29,965 nt of DNA from a virus. Below are positions 26,740-29,965 of the stretch, piece by piece. Positions within the stretch are counted from its first letter, which is position 1. Each line of letters opens with the position of its first letter. The DNA is taken from the IMG/VR virus record IMGVR_UViG_3300010354_000395, positions 1 to 29,965 of that record; one strand, given 5' to 3'. Under the pieces are notes generated by a model. That model worked only from the letters and a program-made list of their open reading frames with translations, was not told the origin of the DNA and did no database searches. A program made the translations under genes and the position numbers.

Positions 26740-27560
26740 TGGCTGGGTTTCAATTTAAAAACTATGGAACATTTACAGGTCCACAAAGTTTAGGTGGTGA
26801 TTATAATTACGATGCTGTATCTTTTGAAATTGAACCATCTGTAGGATCTGGTGCTCCTAAGTGGTCAACAGATTTACCAACAGACACTTCTTTCCAACTT
26901 ACAGACCTTGCAATGGTTCTGTTTAATAATAGTGCAAATTATGTTGGTTTTTACTGTAATGGAGTTGCAACCCAACTAATGACACTTGCTCACAGTCAAG
27001 GTGAAATTCCAACATTTAGAATACAATCTAGAAATACTATTCTAAGTGGGCAAGTGCTTGTAAATGATAAAATTATTTGTAATGGACCTGTCATTGCAAA
27101 TGGAGTAATTACTGGAACAACAATTACACGACTTGATGCAGATATTGCTACTGCAAAGACATTACCAGCAAAATCATTTGACATTCCACATCCATCTAAA
27201 GAAGGACATCGATTGCGCCATGTTTCTTTAGAAGGTCCAGAAATTGGTGTTTATTATCGTGGAAAACTTGAAAATAAAAATATTATTGAACTTCCAGATT
27301 ATTGGGAAGGACTTGTCAACTCAGATACAATTACTGTAAACTTAACTCCTGTAGGTTGCTATCAAGAACTTTTTGTAGAAACAATCGATGAGTCTAAAAC
27401 CATCAAGATTAAAAATAGAGATGGAGAACTTATAAATTGTCATTATACAGTTTATGCGGAGAGAAAAGATTTAGCGAAGTTGGTCGTAGAGTATGAGGGA
27501 GAATCTCCAAAAGATTATCCTGGACAAGATTTTTTGAATTTAAACGTGGGAGATAAGTAG
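26739..27560 (+). CDS. Tail fibre/tip protein, paralogue of the preceding gene (273 aa)
   Basis: A 273-residue protein whose C-terminal half repeats the module of the preceding gene: SFDIPHPSKEGHRLRHVSLE, GPEIGVYYRGK, IELPDYWEGLV and ITVNLTPVGCYQ. The N-terminal half (FQFKNYGTFTGPQSLGGDYN and an FQLTDLAMVLFNN stretch) differs. The ATG overlaps the previous stop by one base. Probably a virion surface protein. Confidence 0.7.
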   Translation: MAGFQFKNYGTFTGPQSLGGDYNYDAVSFEIEPSVGSGAPKWSTDLPTDTSFQLTDLAMVLFNNSANYVGFYCNGVATQLMTLAHSQGEIPTFRIQSRNTILSGQVLVNDKIICNGPVIANGVITGTTITRLDADIATAKTLPAKSFDIPHPSKEGHRLRHVSLEGPEIGVYYRGKLENKNIIELPDYWEGLVNSDTITVNLTPVGCYQELFVETIDESKTIKIKNRDGELINCHYTVYAERKDLAKLVVEYEGESPKDYPGQDFLNLNVGDK

Positions 27561-27561
27561 A

Positions 27562-28356
27562 ATGGGATTTGCAAGTACAACACTCACTATTAATGAAATT
27601 TTAACAAACTCAAATACAGTTGGTGGTGCAGCGATTGTCGGTCCACTACCAGAAGCTATTGGTATTGCAAGTGAAACTGTTGCTAAATGGAAAGCGCCAT
27701 GCACTTCAGTTGATAACGCTGCTTTGACTTTGTTTAATAAAGTTAAGCAAAGACAATTGGATATTGCAACTGTTGGTGGAAATACTGGTCTTGCATCAGA
27801 TTGTTACAGTAAAAATATTGCACTTGGGACATTTATTCTTAATACACTTTATGGAGATTTAGTGAGTGGTATAGCAACTGCTTATGGGTCAACTTTTGGT
27901 ATTAATAATGGATCTGCAACCACTGTTATCTATGGTGTCATTAAATATGATACCTTGGAGGCGTATCGATATCCAAAATTAGAAACTTTAGATGCCTCTG
28001 GAGATAATCCTCTAGAAGGTGAAGGATATGTTAGTATTACGTCTTCAAATACTGGAATTGGTAAAATTACAACCTATACAAGAGGAGGTGGATCTTCTGC
28101 TGGAACAGTATTTGCATTTGCAGCTCCTGGATGCGCTGAGTACACTGGTATTGCAAATAGTCTCTCGTCTCTCAAAGCACAATATGATAGTGAATATGTT
28201 GGAATGGCAACTCATGTTAATAATGCAACCATATTGAAGGGATATAAACATTCAGCTCAGTTAGAATGGTGGTCTTTGAATAAATCTAGCAACAGTTTGA
28301 ATGTTGGCATCACATCAAATAATTCCATTTCCAATATCATTGCGTCATACCCTTGA
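27562..28356 (+). CDS. Virion structural protein (264 aa)
   Basis: A 264-residue Ser/Thr/Gly/Asn-rich protein starting MGFASTTLTINEILTNSNTV. It has Ala-rich helical stretches in the middle (NTLYGDLVSGIATAYGSTFG). It resembles a cyanophage structural protein of unknown role that follows the fibre genes; there is no T4 name. Its stop overlaps the -35 box of the following promoter. Confidence 0.65.
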   Translation: MGFASTTLTINEILTNSNTVGGAAIVGPLPEAIGIASETVAKWKAPCTSVDNAALTLFNKVKQRQLDIATVGGNTGLASDCYSKNIALGTFILNTLYGDLVSGIATAYGSTFGINNGSATTVIYGVIKYDTLEAYRYPKLETLDASGDNPLEGEGYVSITSSNTGIGKITTYTRGGGSSAGTVFAFAAPGCAEYTGIANSLSSLKAQYDSEYVGMATHVNNATILKGYKHSAQLEWWSLNKSSNSLNVGITSNNSISNIIASYP

Positions 28357-28382
28357 CACGGACCCCCTGACCGTGCTATGAT
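28353..28382 (+). promoter_or_regulatory. Sigma70-type promoter with inverted repeat in its spacer
   Basis: TTGACA (28353-28358) is a perfect -35, TATGAT (28377-28382) a near-perfect -10, 18 bp apart, with extended TGC (28374-28376). CACGG (28357-28361) and CCGTG (28371-28375) form an inverted repeat in the spacer that could be an operator. It drives the small genes and tRNA region. Confidence 0.8.
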
Positions 28383-28407
28383 ACCTAGGTAATCAACGGA
28401 CGACCGA

Positions 28408-28590
28408 ATGCAAGACGAGTACCTTTCACGCTGCGTTGTGGACCCTATCAAGCGTACAGTGTACCTGTACTCCAGTGAGGGGTCAGAAAAGCAAGTGACA
28501 TGTGATACGGTTGAAGAATTTATGAACGTGCTAGAGTTTGTTCGTGCTACAGTGGATGAAGAAACACTTTCATACGCAAATCCCCTATGA
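28408..28590 (+). CDS. Small hypothetical protein, 60 aa
   Basis: A 60-residue protein (MQDEYLSRCVVDPIKRTVYL...) beginning about 25 bases after the -10. Its codon choice is more GC-rich than that of the late genes around it (ACG CTG, GTG GAC), hinting at selection for early expression or a different history. Strand-rich N-terminus, helical end. ATGA overlap links it to the next gene. Function unknown. Confidence 0.7.
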   Translation: MQDEYLSRCVVDPIKRTVYLYSSEGSEKQVTCDTVEEFMNVLEFVRATVDEETLSYANPL

Positions 28591-28793
28591 GTCCATACAA
28601 AATTTCATACAAAGACCTCAAAGAGGAACCAGTTAAAACTACTCCAGAAAATGTAAAAGAGGCAAATGAAGCACTCTTTTCTGCAAAGTGGAATCTCCCT
28701 AAAGCAGCAAAACACTGCGGAATGTCACAAAAAGAAATGAAGTTGACATTCTGGGAGTTTATCAAGTATAATCCTATCACGTATCAAGCGTGA
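28587..28793 (+). CDS. Small protein with possible helix-turn-helix, 68 aa
   Basis: A 68-residue protein. Residues about 36-57 (NLPKAAKHCGMSQKEMKLTF) fit a helix-turn-helix, A-A-x-x-C-G-M-S-x-x-x-x, like those of small regulators and transposase-type proteins. It could bind DNA, perhaps near its own promoter, but no target is known. It ends seven bases before tRNA-Leu. Confidence 0.65.
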   Translation: MSPYKISYKDLKEEPVKTTPENVKEANEALFSAKWNLPKAAKHCGMSQKEMKLTFWEFIKYNPITYQA

Positions 28794-28800
28794 TTTTTAT

Positions 28801-28885
28801 GGGAGCGTGGCGGAACAGGTAGACGCACCGGACTTAAAATCCGTTGGGAGTTAATCCCGTGGGAGTTCGACCCTCCCCGTTCCTA
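28801..28885 (+). tRNA. trnL: tRNA-Leu (anticodon UAA)
   Basis: An 85-nt class II tRNA with a long variable arm. Acceptor GGGAGCG/CGTTCCT (28801-28807/28878-28884, with wobble pairs), anticodon loop CTTAAAA giving UAA, and T arm GGGAG TTCGACC CTCCC (28861-28877). The CCA end is not encoded. It reads UUA/UUG codons, which an AT-rich phage uses more than its host. Confidence 0.93.
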
Positions 28886-28909
28886 TTAGGAGTTTTAATT
28901 GACTCCTAA
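28886..28909 (+). repeat. Hairpin directly after tRNA-Leu, overlapping a CTAAATA motif
   Basis: TTAGGAGT (28886-28893) pairs perfectly with ACTCCTAA (28902-28909) around an 8-nt loop. There is no T-run after it, so it is not a standard terminator; it may help tRNA 3' processing. The right arm overlaps CTAAATA (28906-28912), a late-promoter-like motif before the gene at 28931. Confidence 0.6.
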
Positions 28910-28930
28910 ATAAACAAAAAACGGTTATCT

Positions 28931-29200
28931 ATGAAATATCGCATAGAAACTGCCTATTGTTGGTATAACAAAGGAACACAAATTGTTCTGATGTATTTTA
29001 TAAATGGAATTCCTTTTACATTTGATGAACTGCCACATACATCACTTCACACAACAGAAGTAGTAGAAGCAGCAAATCAAACGTTAGCATATGAACCAGA
29101 GGAACTTTATCGGTCATCTTTTTATCTGATAGACGAACTTTGCCACCCAATGCTTTTTGATGTAGAATTAGAAAATCCTGAATTATTGCCAGCAGATTAA
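28931..29200 (+). CDS. Hypothetical protein, 89 aa
   Basis: An 89-residue soluble acidic protein (MKYRIETAYCWYNKGTQIVL...) with a strand-rich N-terminus and a helical, Glu-rich C-terminal half. It stands alone between two tRNA genes; tRNA-Thr begins two bases after its stop codon. Function unknown. Confidence 0.7.
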   Translation: MKYRIETAYCWYNKGTQIVLMYFINGIPFTFDELPHTSLHTTEVVEAANQTLAYEPEELYRSSFYLIDELCHPMLFDVELENPELLPAD

Positions 29201-29201
29201 T

Positions 29202-29273
29202 GCCCTTGTAGCTCAGTGGTAGAGCGCGGCTTTTGTAAAGCCGATGTCGCAAGTTCAAATCTTGTCGGGGGCT
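29202..29273 (+). tRNA. trnT: tRNA-Thr (anticodon UGU)
   Basis: A 72-nt cloverleaf: acceptor GCCCTTG/CGGGGGC (29202-29208/29266-29272), D arm GCTC...GAGC, anticodon stem CGGCT/AGCCG with loop TTTGTAA (anticodon UGU), and T arm GCAAG TTCAAAT CTTGT. CCA is not encoded. It reads ACA codons, common in this AT-rich genome. Confidence 0.94.
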
Positions 29274-29293
29274 TGAGTTCGCAAAACTCCAAA

Positions 29294-29452
29294 ATGTCAT
29301 TAATATCACAAAGAGACCGACAACTTGCAATTGATGCACTTACCTGTTATGCTAGAGTTAAAGAAACTTTAGACTGGTCTGAGCAAGATAGAATGGAAGT
29401 TAATGCTCTGATTAATTGGATTAAATTGGAGTATCAGAAAAATGAAAATTAA
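29294..29452 (+). CDS. Small hypothetical protein, 52 aa
   Basis: The start is taken as ATG 29294 because the longer in-frame version from 29216 would begin inside tRNA-Thr. The 52 residues (MSLISQRDRQLAIDALTCYA...) form two likely helices. It overlaps the next gene by 11 bases. Function unknown. Confidence 0.6.
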   Translation: MSLISQRDRQLAIDALTCYARVKETLDWSEQDRMEVNALINWIKLEYQKNEN

Positions 29453-29606
29453 TCTCTGGTGGTGCAAAGATATGGGACAGTGGCGGTGGACTTTGTGTGA
29501 TGATGCTCGTCCAATTATTAAACAAGAATCAGGACAACAACCAAATTTGAGAGATGCAATGAATGACGTTGCAAATACGGTAGAATATATGTTGAATGAA
29601 AAGTGA
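29442..29606 (+). CDS. Small Trp-rich protein, 54 aa
   Basis: Runs from ATG 29442 to TGA 29604-29606. The start MKINLWWCKDMGQWRWTLCD is rich in Trp; a helical, acidic second half follows. Overlaps the next gene by 11 bases. Function unknown. Confidence 0.55.
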   Translation: MKINLWWCKDMGQWRWTLCDDARPIIKQESGQQPNLRDAMNDVANTVEYMLNEK

Positions 29607-29965
29607 GTATTATATTGATAAAGTCAGTAAAAAGGAAGCAGAAGAACTTTTACTGAAATATCACTATTTGAAAGACATCTCAAAAGGATTCAAAAGTGGT
29701 TATAATTATGGATTATTCAAGAAAAACGATTTCTGTCCACTAAAGATTGGTGGACTACTTGGTGTCATAATTTTTACTGGACTACCTGTCCCAGAAATTG
29801 CACAAGGAGCATTTGGATTAGAACGGAATGAACAACAAGGACTATTTGAACTTTCGCGCCTCTGCATCCACCCAGACACCCAATCTGTTGAGCATAATAT
29901 CACTTCTTGGTTTGTTTCAAGATCGATTAGACAGTTACGGAAGGATACTGAAGTTAAAGCAATCA
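29596..29965 (+). CDS. Mom-like GNAT-fold protein (partial, cut by the window end)
   Basis: The frame starts at ATG 29596 and is still open at the right edge (about 123 residues seen). After KEAEELLLKYHYLKD comes KIGGLLGVIIFTGLPVPEIA and FELSRLCIHPDTQSVEHNIT, then SWFVSRSIRQLRKDTEVKA. The strand-helix pattern, the HY-L opening, the G-x-x-x-F-G strand and the E-L-S-R-L-x-I-x-P segment resemble the Mom family (phage Mu adenine carbamoylmethylation) and related acetyltransferase-fold proteins. If right, it would modify phage DNA to resist restriction. The call is by pattern and the protein is truncated here. Confidence 0.5.
   Translation, partial: MKSEYYIDKVSKKEAEELLLKYHYLKDISKGFKSGYNYGLFKKNDFCPLKIGGLLGVIIFTGLPVPEIAQGAFGLERNEQQGLFELSRLCIHPDTQSVEHNITSWFVSRSIRQLRKDTEVKAI

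Noticed and set aside
29216-29293. N-terminal extension of the small gene ending at 29452
   Set aside because: This part overlaps tRNA-Thr; ATG 29294 is a better start.
1-29965. CRISPR arrays, insertion sequences, rRNA genes, photosystem genes
   Set aside because: No regular spaced repeats, transposase, rRNA or psbA/psbD-like frames were seen in the window.

Overview
The window is part of the genome of a T4-like cyanophage (tailed myovirus of marine Synechococcus or Prochlorococcus, Kyanoviridae-type). The calls rest on T4 core genes with cyanophage-style sequences (gp32, gp59, gp33, gp4, gp53, gp48, gp26/gp51, gp5-like hub), on typical cyanophage accessory genes (PhoH, ThyX, a CP12-like protein, DUF4278 and DUF1825-like proteins), on AT-rich DNA with A/T-ending codons, and on phage-borne tRNA-Leu(UAA) and tRNA-Thr(UGU). 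No host chromosome, insertion sequence or CRISPR array is visible.

Layout. (1) 1-4881: a dense plus-strand run of about 18 small genes, mostly joined by ATGA-type stop/start overlaps and mostly of unknown function; it includes a YkgJ-like Cys-rich protein, a zinc-ribbon frame and a protein with an AbrB-like tail. (2) 4883-5336: a compact regulatory module. An NtcA-like palindrome (GTA-N8-TAC) is followed by a sigma70-type promoter, one or two glutamine-riboswitch-like aptamers, a 45-aa DUF4278 (PirA-like) protein, a 33-aa partner and a strong terminator. (3) 5440-10481: a small gene with its own promoter and terminator, then thyX, a small conserved gene, phoH, a RecB-family exonuclease, gp33, gp59, a DUF1825-like protein and gp32, i.e. 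nucleotide supply, replication/recombination and late-transcription control. (4) 10482-13415 on the minus strand: gp53, gp48, an unknown protein and gp4, behind a minus-strand TATAAATA late promoter. (5) 13458-28356: plus-strand tail and baseplate genes (gp54-like, gp26, gp51, two very large tape-measure/tail proteins, gp27-like hub, CP12-like, gp5 OB-fold hub, several tail and fibre proteins), interrupted by a two-gene minus-strand operon of small membrane proteins (14416-14771). (6) 28353-29965: a sigma70-type promoter, small genes, tRNA-Leu, tRNA-Thr, more small genes, and a truncated Mom-like protein at the right edge.

How it fits together. Early/host-like promoters (extended -10, TGnTATnAT) stand before small genes, while T4-type late promoters (TATAAATA and variants) stand before virion genes; gp33 in the window is the expected co-activator for the latter. 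The most notable observations are: the NtcA box plus glutamine aptamer plus PirA-like gene, which would tie a phage gene to host nitrogen status; a textbook -1 frameshift signal (T TTT TTC with a downstream hairpin) that would fuse gp26 to gp51 just before the tape-measure genes, as in lambda G/GT; a CP12-like Calvin-cycle regulator placed between two baseplate-hub genes; and the functions of T4 gp5 apparently spread over three proteins (OB hub, separate beta-helix spike, and lysozyme plus a second hydrolase-like domain on a tape-measure-like protein). All calls come from reading the sequence; no database search was run.
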